Part shown: positions 21,688 to 34,670 of the stretch, piece after piece
Numbering within the stretch: the stretch's first letter is position 1
How the letters are laid out: the number at the start of each line of letters is the position of its first letter
DNA from: Lenzites betulinus
Taxonomy: Eukaryota > Basidiomycota > Agaricomycetes > Polyporales > Polyporaceae
Assembly: GCA_022264855.1 (NCBI GenBank)
Contig: JABYQU010000032.1
Span: 62,001-126,000, forward strand
Length of the DNA stretch: 64,000 nucleotides
Direction of reading: 5' to 3'
The notes under the pieces: model-generated
What the model saw: the letters and a program-made list of their open reading frames with translations, nothing else
Database searches by the model: none
Told to the model about the DNA's origin: nothing
Program-made: the position numbers and the translations under genes

Positions 21688-21781
21688 CCTCATGCAGGAG
21701 GTTCGGGCACCCGGCGATAATATCAGGTTGTCTTTGAACTTTTTACGGCATCTCTACGTCATCAGGAACGTTACTCACATT

Positions 21782-21874
21782 TGCTTGTCCAGAACGTTGG
21801 CCCCCGCGCTCAAGGAGCGTGTGGGCGGCCGAGAGACCAGCGAGACCACCTCCCACAACGATTACTTGGGCCAT
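21782..21874 (-). pseudogene. N-terminal fragment of an FAD-dependent fumarate reductase-like flavoprotein
   Basis: From the ATG at 21872-21874 the frame reads MAQVIVVGGGLAGLSAAHTL and LERGG. This is the Rossmann dinucleotide-binding start of the Osm1/fumarate-reductase flavoprotein group. In the following bases a run of five G appears where four would keep the frame, and a donor-like GTGAGT follows. The next exons of such a gene (about 450 more residues) are absent, since the Doc-type gene lies there instead. I read it as a truncated relic. The family call rests on about 25 residues. Confidence 0.45.
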
Positions 21875-24800
21875 GAGGAAATCATGGGGAGGAGTGATGA
21901 GATAGCAGTGATGAGGCAGACCGTCATCCGCCACCGTTCACAGTGCTGCTTCGGCCACCAGCACCACTTGCCTTGATATATGCGCCCTCATCGGTACGGA
22001 TCTTGCTCACCATCTCGGCTGCTCACGCACATGTGGGGCGAGACCGCACCTCCGCTACATGTCATCATGATGCGCACGGAACTACAGCTCAAGTTGGAAT
22101 TAGACCAACGAGAAGAGTACAAATCCACGGTGATTGTCGCTACGTTCTCTGTCTAGACATTTTTTGACCTTTTAGTATAGTTTAACTGTCAGGCGTTGTA
22201 TCACCACAGCATTGGTATCGTGGTCGGCGTATCGAACGGTCCAGGAACACGCCGGGATTACGGTGACCTCCCATGACGGAATCCTGCTGGAGTCATTCAA
22301 CCCCTTCCCCCGTCGGTGAGTATTGGCGCAGCTTGATCGCGTGTTTACCGCTGCGCAATAAGGAGAGCGCAGTCCAGAGATTAACAAACCTACCTGCTGA
22401 CACGCATGTGTTAGCTTTTGTTCACACACTAGGACCAAACAAACGACCAGCGTTTCTTCCATCCCGAGCGGCCGCCGCAGACTTTCTCAGCGTTATCTTT
22501 CCGTCGTGTTGCTGCCGACTGCAATCCGCCGGCCCGCCTGAGAAACGACAGCTAAACTGCTTCCGACGCCCCACCAGTGTCCCCCGGGCACCCGCTCCGC
22601 TGGACCGTGACCCCCTTCTTCCTCCGAACCTCCCGGACATCTCATCACCTTCGTTCGCTTAGGCTTCTCCTGCCTGACCTTCCTTGTTTGCCTACGCGGC
22701 TCTATCTCCAATGCTCACGCGTTCGTGGGACAACTCAGCAATTTTCTCAATAGCCTTAGGTCACCTTCGCAGGCGACGTTTGAACAGTACAAATGCCTTC
22801 ATACGTCGGTGACAAACCGCCGTCTTACTCCGACCTCGGCCCTCCGTCGTCTATCCAGCGGCAAGAAAATAATGACACCGGGGATTTAGATGCCGTGAAC
22901 CTGGTGGCGTTTACGTCGCCGTATACACCAAACGCAAGATTGTTTACGGTATCTTGAGCTTAACGGGAGCATGGAGGTCGTCCTCTCGCAACATGCTAAC
23001 ACAGCGAACATTCTGACCATGCCATGCGCTCGATAGCTGATACAGTCTACTGCTGTGCTATAGGCCGGTAAAAGAAATTCCGTCCTGTCCTATTATGGGC
23101 CATGTTTTGCACAATCGCAGGACCTCCACCCACATATGCCATCAAAACCGGTTCAACTCGTCAATCCTCCATCGCGAGTCTGTGCCTGCCATAGGTATTT
23201 CGAGCGAAACCGGGCGTAAAGCGGTCAATGGGCGATAGCGCGCAACACAGGACCCATCCCGCCATGCGCCCGCCGCCTGCGAGTGAACAAATGGCCCCGT
23301 GATGTCAATGTGGGCCCCGAAATTGCAATACCCAGCATACGGCCGGCGATTGTGAGTGCTTGTTACTCGGTACACAGTTGATATTGATGTGTTCTTCTGG
23401 TCCGAAGCTGAAGGCGGTGTCGACCATCACACTGGCCACCTTACCGCCATGATCATCGACCGCTAAAGCAACGCCAAAGGAATCCGTGCTCTGGTAAGTC
23501 TGTTTCTGCATCGTAGTACACACACCGCGTCAGGATATGTCGTACACAGCGCCCTGACATCAGGTCCAGGACACTCGAATAGATGCCAACACCAGGTCCA
23601 CCCCTGGCCTCCTCCGGTCCATGGTCCGCCGAGATAAGCAGCTCTAGTATGAGCGGCACGCGACCGCTGAGCGTTTGACAGGGTTTGACACCGAGGGCAT
23701 GCGTTGCGCCGAACTCGGCATACAATGGCATACTAGGCTAGGCACTTGCGCCCTGCGCCGTCCGGTGATGGCGGGCTTGCAACCCTTGCGCGCGGCAGCC
23801 ACCGACGACGACCGAGGACCCCACACCTGATGTTCATGTTGCTCACCGCTGATCTCTCATGTAGCAACGACATGCTCAGGGCACTAGCCGAACCTGTGGC
23901 GTGCCGCGAATGCAGCCCGCCATCGCACGCGTTCCTCTGTTTGAATTTCGTGGCCCTTCTCCAAGGCCATGAGGCGACCCTAGACGGGGGATGGCAACTG
24001 CAGCGCTGAAAAGAGTGAGACAGCTTTGATTCCGCGCTGTAGATGCAAGCCGAAATCAATCAGGTATGATTTCAAGATTGGCCGTGGCCAACACTGGACA
24101 ACTGGACAATCGGTCGCCATATGCAAACTGCGCAATACATTATGCGTACAGCGGACGCGTTGATCCGGGGTTCACGGTATGGTGCGGCAGCCGGCGCTCC
24201 GCGCCCGTACCCGAACCCGGAGCACCGACACTGGCGACTAGCACCGATCGAGAGTGCTCCCGCCGGCATTTGATTTCGCATGTATGTTCTACAGCCTGGA
24301 GCGAGATCGCCGAGCATACGTTCTGACCCGTTACGCGCAGCCATCCATGCTGGTGCGCTCGCCACCGAGGTCGTTCTGGTCGGTGTCGCGCACGATGGGG
24401 GACGAGGGCACACGCTGCGGGTGTCGGGTGTCAGGTGCGCTTCGGCTTGGTAGGCGAGCCCAGTCTCTCACCAGCGTCGGCCGCCATCACCTCCACCTGT
24501 CTTTCGTGAATCCGGCCAAGCTTTCCGTGTAGCACCTGTCTATTGCATGACGTGTGTGGAACCTGGACGAGGAACACTCCTCTCCAGATTGGACCGTTGG
24601 AACCTGGAACCGATCTGAGGAGAAACACCGAGCACTGAATACTTTGCATAGGCGAAATTTCTCCCAGGCCTGCTGCGTCGCGCCGGTCGCGTCACCACGA
24701 TTTCTCGATCGACCTTCCACTCGGGCCTCGAAACGGGCGATCCACGGCGCCCCAGCCCCCGCGCGTCGAATGGCCGACGAGGCGTCCGGCTGAACCTGCG

Positions 24801-25483
24801 TATTCTCGGCGGGGGAATGGGCCACCCGGGATGCATGTGGTGGATCTATCACGGGCGCATCGCAAGATGGCGATATGTTCCCTGCGATGCGCCAAGTCGT
24901 TGCCACGGGTTCTTCTAACCCCACTCCCACGCATTAAATAGGCAAGGTATGTCTCGAACAATGGGGGCAACATACGCGGTTGCTGAAAACTCCCACAGTA
25001 TATGGGGTCGGAGCTGAGCGCAGTGGATGGGAGTGCTGCGTGAGGCTCTGTACTTCTTCTTCAACTAGTGCAGCACTGCTGCAGCTAGGCCGCCGGGGGG
25101 ATGCACGACCGGGCAGCGCCTGGATCGTGGAAATGAACCCCGCCGGGCGTCGCATTGGGCCGGCGCGCTGGAGAGCCGCCATGTCGGACGCAGGAAAACG
25201 ACTCCGCCTTCCATGTGGGCTGCCCGCGCTCTGGCAGTTTGTACACACGGACTCGGGGGCACGACATGCTTATCGTGTCGCGTGCGGGTGCCCAGGAACA
25301 CGGGCGCACATGATGCTGTCCCTCGAGCCAGCCTTCTCCGAATTCGAGAACTCAAATGCGGTAGCAAGATGCACACATCAGCGCGCCAAAGATTCCGGCA
25401 AACCGTGCTCCTCCGGAAGCCTTATATGCCCGCACCTCGAGCCTCCCCCGTCCGTCTATCGACCCCTAGTCGTGCTGCCACCC
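21875..25483. other. 3.6 kb gene-poor stretch upstream of OPT gene A
   Basis: No gene could be supported. Short open pieces exist. One starts MPSYVGDKPPSYSDLGPPSS at 22793 and stops after 54 codons. One minus-strand piece around 23280-23370 contains NFGAHIDITGP. A good donor, GTGAGTATT, lies at about 22316. None extend into a recognisable protein. The composition is GC-rich rather than AT-rich, so it does not look RIP-mutated. The last few hundred bases should hold the OPT promoter. Confidence 0.35.
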
Positions 25484-28298
25484 ATGGCCACCTTCGCCTC
25501 CGATGACAAGCGCTCCACGAGCACGCTCGACGAGAAGCTCGATGCCGAGATGCAGGGTGCGTCCGTCTTGCCTCCCCCACCTCGGTGTACTCACCGTTCT
25601 CTGCAGCGCACGTCGTTCCCGCCATCGCGGAGTTCGACGATCCCAACCTCGACAAGGAGGCTGTCCTGCTCGGTACGCCCCGCTACTTCTCACATACCGC
25701 TCAACGAGCCTCATCCATGCTGCAGAGGATGACTCTCCCTACCCCGAGGTTCGGTCCGCCGTCGCCAACACGGACGACCCCGACATGCCCGTGAGCACCT
25801 TCCGGGCATGGGTGATTGGCCTCATCTGGGCTATCCTCATCCCCGGCATGAACCAATTCTTCTACTTCCGCTATCCCTCGGTTACCGTCGGTGGCGTGCG
25901 TACTTTCTATCGTTCTTACTGCGCACCAGTGCTGATCGAGCTAGCTGCTTTTGGTCTTGCCTTTTCTAGATTGTCGCTCAGCTGCTTGCCTTCCCCGTTG
26001 GTCGCGCATGGGCACGCTTCATGCCCAATGTCAAGCTCTTTGGCTTCCAAGTCAACCCCGGCCCCTTCAACGTCAAGGAGCATGTCCTCATCACTATTAT
26101 GGCTACCGTTGGTTATCAGTCTGCGTACGCGGTGAGTCGTCAAACTAGCGCGATTCAGCACCGCAGTACTGACAGTGGGAATAGACGGATATCATTGCCG
26201 TCCAGCGTGTGTACTATGACCAGGTCTACAACTTTGGCTACCAGTGGATGCTTGTCATGTCCACCCAACTCGTGAGTGTGCCGTGTCAGATCCGTACCGC
26301 AAAGGAGCTCACAACGTGCACAGATCGGTTTCTCCATCGGTGGTATCGCACGTCGGTTCTTGGTTGCGCCCCCGTCCATGATCTGGCCGGCCAACCTCGT
26401 CACCTGTGCGCTCTTCAACACCCTCCACTCTCAGCAGTACAGCGGTATGGGTAACCGTGGCGGTATCTCCCGCGAGCGGTTCTTCACCTACGCCTTCCTC
26501 GGCTCCTTTGCGTGGTACTTCCTCCCCGGCTACCTCTTCGGCGCCCTCAGTTTCTTCAACTGGGTCTGCTGGATCGCCCCCGAGAACATTGTCGTCAACC
26601 AGCTGTTCGGGTACTACACCGGTCTCGGAATGTCCCTCGTCACATTCGACTGGTCCCAAATCGCGTACATTGGATCCCCACTCGCGTCGCCGTGGTGGGC
26701 TTCCGCCAACGTCGCCGGTGGCTTCGTGTTCTTCCTCTGGATCCTCACCCCGATCCTCTACTACACCAACACGTGGTACTCGAAGTACATGCCCATCTCC
26801 TCCCGTGGCTCCTTCGACAACACCGGCGCGTCCTACGACGTGTCCCGTATCCTTACTCCCGAGTCGACGCTCGACCTCGAGAAGTACCAGGCATACTCCC
26901 CCCTCTTCCTCTCGACGACCTTCGCGCTCTCGTACGGTCTCTCCTTCGCGGGCATCACCGCGACGATTGTCCACACCGGCCTCTACTTCCGCAAGCAGAT
27001 CTGGATCCAGGCCCGCCGCTCGCTGTCGGAGCAGCCCGACATCCACGCCCGCCTCATGTCGCGCTACCGCCAGGTGCCCGAGTGGTGGTACTCCATCATC
27101 TTCGTGGTCATGTTCGTGTTCGCCGTCATCTGCATCGAGCTCCTGCACTCGCAGATGCCCGTCTGGTCCCTCGTTCTGGCCCTCGTCATTTGTGCGTTCC
27201 CATTCCTTCTTGCGTCGAATAATCACTGACGGTAATGTCTGCAGCCTTCGTGTACACCGTGCCCATCGGTATGATCCAGGCTATTACCAACCAGCAGATC
27301 GGTCTCAAGTAAGCTGTCACGGTTAACGTGTTAACTCTACAAGCCCTGACAAATACTTTTTCCAGCGTCATCACTGAGCTCGTCATTGGTTACGCCCTCC
27401 CTGGCCGTCCCATCGCCATGATGATGTTCAAGACTTGGGGTTACATCACCATGTACCAGGCTCTGACGTTCACGTCCGACTTCAAGCTTGCTCACTACAT
27501 GAAGATTCCGTAAGCACCCCCACTGTCCCTGTCTTGCGGCCCTTGCTCACCGCACATGTGTCACGCAGTCCTCGCCCCCAGTTCGCTGCCCAGGTCATCG
27601 CCACCATCATCGCCGGCACCGTCCAGCTCGGTGTGCAGGCATGGATGTTCACCAACATCGAGGGCATGTGCTCCCCCGACCAGAAGAACGGCTTCAGCTG
27701 CCCCGGCACGGAGGTGTTCGGGACCGCGTCCATCATCTGGGGTGTCATCGGCCCCCAGCGGCAGTTCTCGAAGGGCCAGGTCTACTACGGCCTCGTCTTC
27801 TTCTTCCTCGTCGGTGCGCTCGCGCCCCTGCTCAGCTACCTCGGCACGCGCCGCTGGCCGAACTCGTTCTTCAAGTACGTCAACTTCCCGGTCATCTTCT
27901 CCGGCGTCGGGTACATCCCCCCGCGTCCGCCCTCAACTACGTGCCCTGGGCGATCGTCGGCTTCATCTTCAACTACGTTATCCGCCGCCGTCATTTCTCG
28001 TGGTGGACGAAGTACAACTGTGAGTTCCCTCCCTCCCTCGGCCATGTATGTGATGCAGAGACTGACCGACGCGCTCCGCCACACAGACATCCTGTCCGCC
28101 GGTCTCGACTCCGGCGTCGCCATCTCCGTCATCCTCATCTTCTTCATCCTCCAATATCCGAAGAACGGCTCGATCGGCCAGCACACGATTGCGACCTGGT
28201 GGGGCAACACCGTCAGCGTCAACACCGCGGACGCGCTCGGCACGCCCCTCCTGCCCATCCCCGCCGACCGTGGCTTCTTCGGGCCTGAGACGTGGTAA
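25484..28298 (+). CDS. OPT family oligopeptide transporter (copy A, one-base frameshift)
   Basis: Proton-coupled importer of tetra- to hexapeptides or related substrates at the plasma membrane. About ten exons encode a multi-pass protein of some 770 residues, parallel in sequence and intron positions to copy B at 41.2-44.1 kb. Family marks are [17 protein letters not shown], the first helix with [28 protein letters not shown], and [13 protein letters not shown]. Within the exon that begins near 27570 the frame breaks in a run of six C (27918-27923): the text before reads GVGYIPP and the text after resumes as [20 protein letters not shown] only one base out of register. Copy B is intact here. 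After that the gene continues normally to a TAA at 28296-28298, ending GFFGPETW. Either a real recent mutation or a homopolymer sequencing error. Confidence 0.85.
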
Positions 28299-28950
28299 AT
28301 GCACCCCGCGGCGGCCTGTGCGTGCGCGGATGTGATTCAGAAGTACGATACTCATGAGTGGGAGGTGTTGTGCAGTAGCGTGTTGTGTGGGCTGTAGTGC
28401 TCGATGTTGTATGTTAATAGTTAATGCATCCGCAAATCTGAAACCCATCGACCCTGTGGGCGGCATGTGCGAATCTCATGAACGCATGGAGCCTTGGCCT
28501 TCTGTTTATCGCGTCTTCTTGTGAGAGACCCCGACGCAACTCTGTTTAACTTCGCATGATTCGTCTTCCTCGGAATCTATGCGGCTTCAATTGAAATGTT
28601 GCAAGAATATCGCTGGCATGCCGGGCATGCCAATATATTTCTAATTACTCCGTTACTTGTGAGCCATTGAGGAACACGCAGCCTTTCAGGTAAAATGATC
28701 CTCTAGAGATGTGTGCGATTATTACTGCATAGCGAGACGAGACGCGGAGGCTTTGAGTTATACACATGCGAGCAAGTGTTCCGTATACGCAGTCAGGACG
28801 AAGCACTGTCTCCCAAGGCAGCCCCGCGTACCACCCCGTAACGCTTTTGAAGGACGTCCGTACCGCATTGCAACTGTCCGTGTCCGATCTATATGTCCTC
28901 TGTCCCCAACCCTACGTTTCACGACGGCACCGGGTGCGCATACGCGGCGC
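28299..28950. other. intergenic between convergent OPT A and cyclophilin
   Basis: Holds the 3' ends of two convergent genes. No additional gene seen. Confidence 0.4.
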
Positions 28951-29850
28951 TCAGACGGTGCCGGACGAGGTGATGGTGACCTTGGACTTAGGGCGGCCCG
29001 ACTCGGAGCCAACAGCCTCGATCGCCTTCACAACGTCCAGGCCCTCGGTGACCTCTCCGAACACGACGTGCTTCCCGTCTAGCCAAGACGTCACGACGGT
29101 GGTAATGAAGAACTATGGGACGCACGGGGCGAAGATGCATTGCACATGCCATGATCAGCGCGAACCGGCGGAAAGCGGGATGGGAGGGAACGCACCTGGG
29201 AGCCGTTCGTGTTGGGGCCTGCGTTCGCCATGGAGAGCAGACCGGGCTTGGTGTGCTTCAACTTGAAGTTCTCGTCTGCGAAGCCGGGTCAGAAGGGATG
29301 GAAGGGGATCCGCCATGTGCGCTGCCGCTCACCCGCGAACTTCTCGCCGTAGATCGACTTGCCGCCCGTGCCGTTGTGGCGCGTGAAGTCGCCGCCTTGA
29401 AGCATGAACTGCGCGTGTGTGACGTGAGCGGCCGTACCATCTCCGCGCATGCGGTGCGGTGTATAGGAGCCGCATGGGCCATGTATTCACTCACGTTGGG
29501 GATTATGCGGTGGAAGCTGCTGCCCGAGTAGCCGAACCCGTGCTGGCCGGTCGCCAGCTCGCGGAAGTTCTTCGCGGTCCGCGGCACGACGTCGTCGTAG
29601 AGCTGGAACACGATCCGGCCAGACGGCTTGGAGTCGATAGCGACGTCAAACTGCGCGCGCATTCATGTGTGAGACGTGCTGCGCGTGCTGGGGAAAGCTA
29701 CGCTGCGGGGTACTCACGAAGACTTTCGACCTGTTCACAGCGTGGTCACGGTCGGTGACGTGTCATTTCGATGGCTTAGCATGCTTGCACTTACATTGGG
29801 CTAGATGCAGCCGACGCCGAGGTGGCGAAACGACGGAGGAAGGAGGCCAT
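28951..29850 (-). CDS. cyclophilin-type peptidyl-prolyl isomerase, probably mitochondrial
   Basis: Catalyses cis-trans isomerisation of Xaa-Pro bonds and helps protein folding. Exons include 29795-29850, a 13-nt exon 29718-29730 (finishing MSKVF), 29495-29650 and further exons down to the TGA at 28951. The core shows [20 protein letters not shown], then [13 protein letters not shown], the active-site segment [19 protein letters not shown] (catalytic Arg in FHRIIP), [20 protein letters not shown] and a Trp in the cyclosporin-binding loop ([12 protein letters not shown]). The first 18 residues, [18 protein letters not shown], are Arg/Ser/Ala-rich and lack acids, like a mitochondrial presequence, so this is likely the fungal Cpr3/cyclophilin D counterpart. 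A form starting at the next ATG would be cytosolic. Confidence 0.9.
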
Positions 29851-32800
29851 GGCGGATACGGGTCAAGAGCGGAGGAGAAGGTGGTGGACTTAGAAAAAGT
29901 AGCTCGCGTGGGGAGGCGCCCATGCTACTTACCACGTGCTATTACCGTTTGTGGTGAGCGGGATGCGGGTGCAGTACTTCGAAGCAAGCGACACTGGTAT
30001 GAGGCCGGGTATCGAGAGAGGGAGAAGACGGTGGTCGTATTCCCGTATGCTCGAGCGGTCTTATATACAAATGGGAGGCGCGGTGCTGTAGGAACGCGAG
30101 CCGACCGCAGCAACGTGAGTTCGGCACCTCCTACCAGTATAGCACCTCCCCGTCCGGGGGAAGAGCAGCGACTGGACCCGCCGTGGAATGAGGGTGCCTT
30201 CGCAATAACAGCCTCGCTCTAGACTCACGTCGCGGATGCCACAAGAGACAAAACCCGGGGGACAGTACCCACGTGTTGATGTCATGTTCGACGACCCGGT
30301 CCTAGTCCCGACAATCCAAACCCGAGGGTGTAAACGTTGTCGGGATCTAGCTCCGCCTATCTCGGAGGCGTATAGTTGCGGAATGCAGCAAGCCTATTGG
30401 TCGTGCGCCCTGTGTGATGACAGCTCATGTGGGTGGTACTGAACGAAGGAACTCACCGAGTGATCCCATCCGAGGCGCCACCCTCCCCAGCCGGGCTGGC
30501 CGAGGGTACTATGTGTGCGGCACAGGGGATTTCCCATTTGCTAGCAGGCCGCGGCACGCACCCCATTCGCGCAGCGGATATTATGGGCGCCCTGAGAGCC
30601 AGCAAGCATCTCGTCCCGGAACCCTCGAGGGCACTAGACGGCACCATGGGACAGAAAAGAGTTCTATCGGCAGGACATGTGCCGCGCAGCTTCTTTCCAG
30701 AAACGCGAGCTGTTGAATCCCCGCGGCAAGATGAGGCGGTGCAATCCGCGAGAAGAGCCCTCGGTGACGATGGGTGTTGCTACGGGGCGAGCACGGGTTC
30801 AGAGATAGGATGTCCGGGAAGGCAGAACGACAGGACGTCCTTCGACGGGGTCCCACTGTATCAAGGGAACACGGCTAAATGAGCGCCATATAAACGGCGA
30901 TGGTGTACGGCACCCGTATTTTGACCCCAACGCGCGCCGGGAGTCCAGACCTGCCAAGGCGTGGTATTGCGACCTGAATAAGTGCGCAGAGGTGAGCTAT
31001 ATAGAAGCCGTAGAAACACACGATGCCCACAACGTGCGCCCGGATGTCCTCGAATTGCGCGGGCCCAGGCCTCGGCCGGCGGTTGGCCTTCTGGTCTCAG
31101 AGATAGCTTGCATTGTGCCCTCGTGCACGCTTGATTTGCCCGGCCGGCGAGTCCTGCACCGTGCGTGGGCTCGACGATCAGAGAAGGTGATCGAACTCAC
31201 GAGAAAAGCGCGCCGACGGAGGCGAACGCAGCCAAAATGACGCGCGGCATGGACATGGCTGTCGTTGCAGAGAAAGTTGCCGACCGGGGTGAGCTGCAGC
31301 CGCGAGCGTCGAGGAGCGCATGCTTACAGGTGACGAGATGGACGCTCAGGCTGCCAGACTGGCCGCTCGGAGGCCAATCACAACGCACGGCACGAGTTCC
31401 GGGCGTCACCCCTCCCGCCGCGGGAGGTGCGATTCCAAGAGCACGCATTGAGGGTTGGAGTCCGGCCGCTCAGGTGGGATCGTGCCACCCCGCATCTGCG
31501 CAGCAGGTGATGTCGCCATCGCCAAAAACGGCCGCGGGGCGAGTGGGAGCTCGACGGCGGGAGCACCGGGGTGCACGGCAGGAGCCAATGCGCAGCGCGT
31601 GGTCGCGCAGACGCGTCGATAGAACGCTTCCCGGGGGTGCGCCTGCAGTCATATCGCCGCCTTTAGGTTTAGCGTCGACGTTCCGTTCGGCAGCGCACCA
31701 CTTCGCGAAGGGCGCAACGGTCCGACCTCGCTGGAATTTGTAGTGCGTCGGCGAGCGCGTCCCATCGATAAGCTGACGGGGGAGACAGAGCGGCGTAGGG
31801 GCGATGCCAGGGCGATCGCGCACCAGGAGACTCGGTGCTCGAGTCCCCGCCGGCGAGGGCCATCGCCAGGTACGCGGTCACGGGCATCGTGACAGACGCG
31901 ACGGCCCTGTCTAGGCTCTAGACGCGTCCATTCCCGTCCAATCGTTGAGAACGGCGCGCTGAGGGCAGTCTTGAGAACGGAGCGCACCAGCCCACCGGGT
32001 TTGACGAGTATTCTACTCACGCTTCATCGCATGGCGGCCGAGGCCCAGGGGGGAACAACTGCTGCCGCGAGCTTGAAGTTTCAGACGGCGACATTCGCAC
32101 TGCGGAAGAGGCGCACTTCCAGGTGGATGCTTGGCTGTCCACCAACACCAAGGATATCGCCATGCACTCGCAGGGGTGTGCTAGATTGATATATAGGTAA
32201 GCCATTTGCTTCATTGCATCAAGCCAACGGCCAGGATATAACAGCGAGAGACAGACGCAACATCAAGAGAAATGAGAGACGCTGACGATCTGGGATAAGT
32301 CAGGTCAACCTATAGACACTAAACGAGGGATCAAGAACACGGTCCTCAACACCGCGCTCGGACGTCCGGGGATTTTCGAGGCTTCGGCAGCTGCCGCATA
32401 CATCATAAGAAGCAAACTGATATGTTTAAGGTGTTAGTGTTTCGTATGACGGATTTGCCCGAGGTCGGGTCTAAAACATTACTCGTTTCAGCGAATTTGC
32501 ATCCGGGTCTGGAGGAGCTTTGAACTATAAGGGGACTTAGTCCTGTGGGAATTGTGCCATTCGTCCTTGGAACTTGTCGATCTTCACAAACGTTCATATG
32601 CGACCCATGACTATATCAAGTAACGTGAATGGATTAGCGAGAGGTATGAAGAAGATGTAATCTCAATAACTGACTAGATTGCACCCTTGAGCTCGTCCGA
32701 ATTTCCGCGAGTGGTCAACCCAGACCGGCGCATCAACAGAAAGACGTACATAGAAACGCCGCATCCAGGTTTTTAGCCAACAGAACCACGTATATCGTCG

Positions 32801-34670
32801 CAGTCATGTACAGCACACCCCCCACTGCTGACATGTATCACCAAATGGGGGAGATGAGAGGCAAGGTGAAGGTGTATGTCTCGGAGGCAGAGACGGCGTA
32901 GGAGAACTTGAAGTTGGCGGTGATGCCCAAAGAAGCGCTTGGTGCGATGAACGCACTTTCAGTGCTCCTTATATCAGGTGTCTGTAGACTTATATATGTC
33001 TTGCAGGAGCTTCGTCAGCAAATGCAATATACTGTCTAGAACAAAGGGGGGTCATTGGTCGCCGGTACGAAGCGCCACGCACATATTCGGCTTTTTTCAA
33101 CTTTGTGAGCGGACGTCTGCGCCTAGCTTGAACAAGCCAGTCTCGTACCTTGCAATCAGTTCCTGCATCAGTACAATTAGGTGTTTGATCGACTCAGAGC
33201 CAGCCATCGCGGATGATGTCTGTGCGACTCGCGAGCAAGCTGGCACAGGGTCAGTCTCCTGCCGCATCGGACCCTGTTTACCTTCGTGTAACCACCGTGT
33301 TGCACACGGCACAGGCTCGGCCATGGCTGCCGCTCAGTACAAACAAAGAACGTCATGATGTACGCCATTGAGTGCCAGCGTGTGCCGCATGCGTCGTCCC
33401 GGGGCGTCCGGTACGAAACCATATCGTCGTTACCAGTGACAGCTGCCCGCGTACACGCCCAGTTGCCCATGAGGTCGGGTGGAGGTTTCGAAAGGAGACG
33501 CCCGGGGGATATGTAACGGATGGCTGATGGACGTCAGGCCGGTATCATGCGAATATTTACCTGGCGATACCGTGAGGATAATCAGCAGAAATAACCCGGC
33601 AGACAACTGCCTCGATGTTCGCTCGAGACGGGCGCTATATCCGCCCGACCTCTGAGCGGAATCCTCAGATATCTAGTACAGAGACGCCCTAAGTGTGGGA
33701 GCTTGAGAGGGCGCTTCGTACTTGGGGAATCGACAGTTCTGCACGCTGTCTCTCTCTCCTCTTCTCCAATGTCTTCGTGTCTTGCTGTTCTACCTCGCTC
33801 TCTCTCATGGTACTTGCACTTAATCTGCTTCGCTGGTCCACATCGTTCACTCTTCAGCCTCAAGCTTCCACTGAAGGATATCTAGCTTGGTAAGTTGCTC
33901 GTCTATGCCTCATCGTAGTTGCCACTACTAGTCGCCGTTCAAACGTTCACCGCTGGCGCTGAGCTCCGACATCCCGAATCCTTCAACTCCTCGCAAACCA
34001 CGCTTTCCCCACCTCTGTATATGTATCCTTCATGAGTAATATACTATGTATCGCCGTCCTGCTGTACTTCGTCCATCCACACGGAATATATTTGTGTACC
34101 CTGCAATATTTTCAGCTGTTGCTGGCATGGTAAGCGCCCGGATTGCTGCCGCCTGGACACAGGCGTCTAGCTGTAGATATCCTCAGGACACCTGCGAGTG
34201 AGTCGGCGGACGCCTGCGTCTGATGTCGTGGTAATATTCGCGACCCGATATCTACTCGACGTTTGGTGATAAATATCTATCAAAGTTCCGCACCAGTCTC
34301 AAGTAAATATCCTGATCCGCGAGATATCTGCGGACACCAACCCACTTTGGGCGTGTAGATGCGCTACGACTTCCGCGGTCACTGCAGACCGCGAATCAAG
34401 TGAGTCAGTGAGACATACTACTTATCCCCATCCATCAACTAGAGACTTGCCATTTATCAATTTTATAGCACCGGCGCGGGCCCGACGTGCGTGTCGAGGA
34501 CTGGCCCGGGCGTCGCGGGGAGGGTGCGGATTGGCTTGGCTTCGTAAAGCGGTGCTCCCACGCTGCATCGCCCGCAGAGGCCTGCACGGCTCTCGCGAGT
34601 CAGCAACTTGGACTTGTACTTTGACCACGACGAGCTCGGTCTCGCTCTACTTTACCCCCACCCAACCACG
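29851..34670. other. 4.8 kb gene-poor stretch
   Basis: No gene could be supported. Short open frames on both strands between 30.0 and 32.2 kb are GC-rich and lack domain features. Two pieces look faintly protein-like but stay orphan: a minus-strand leader MSMPRVILAAFASVGALFS ending at a GTGAGT donor near 31200, and a minus-strand piece near 32860-32970. From 33.66 to 34.36 kb the sequence is dotted with GATATC and AATATC words. Confidence 0.35.

Noticed and set aside
22793..22957. Plus-strand 54-codon frame starting MPSYVGDKPPSYSDLG, with PPSY motifs
   Set aside because: It could be a first exon, but no acceptor downstream continues it in frame beyond a few codons. Not enough to call a gene.
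23140..23525. Minus-strand text with NFGAHIDITGP, reminiscent of a subtilisin (S8) segment
   Set aside because: No catalytic GTSMA block, no Asp or His motif in a sensible order, and frames shift between pieces. Too weak to call even a pseudogene.
26309..27226. Open frames of 236 to 306 codons in the other frames and on the minus strand of the OPT A exon (similar ones lie over OPT B, the DUF6535 gene and the AT-hook gene)
   Set aside because: They sit exactly over strongly conserved exons. They consist of Arg/Ala/Pro-rich text produced by high GC at third positions and show no domain pattern.
31190..31260. Leader-like minus-strand peptide MSMPRVILAAFASVGALFS before a GTGAGT
   Set aside because: It looks like a signal-peptide exon, but I found no following exon with a continuing secreted domain.
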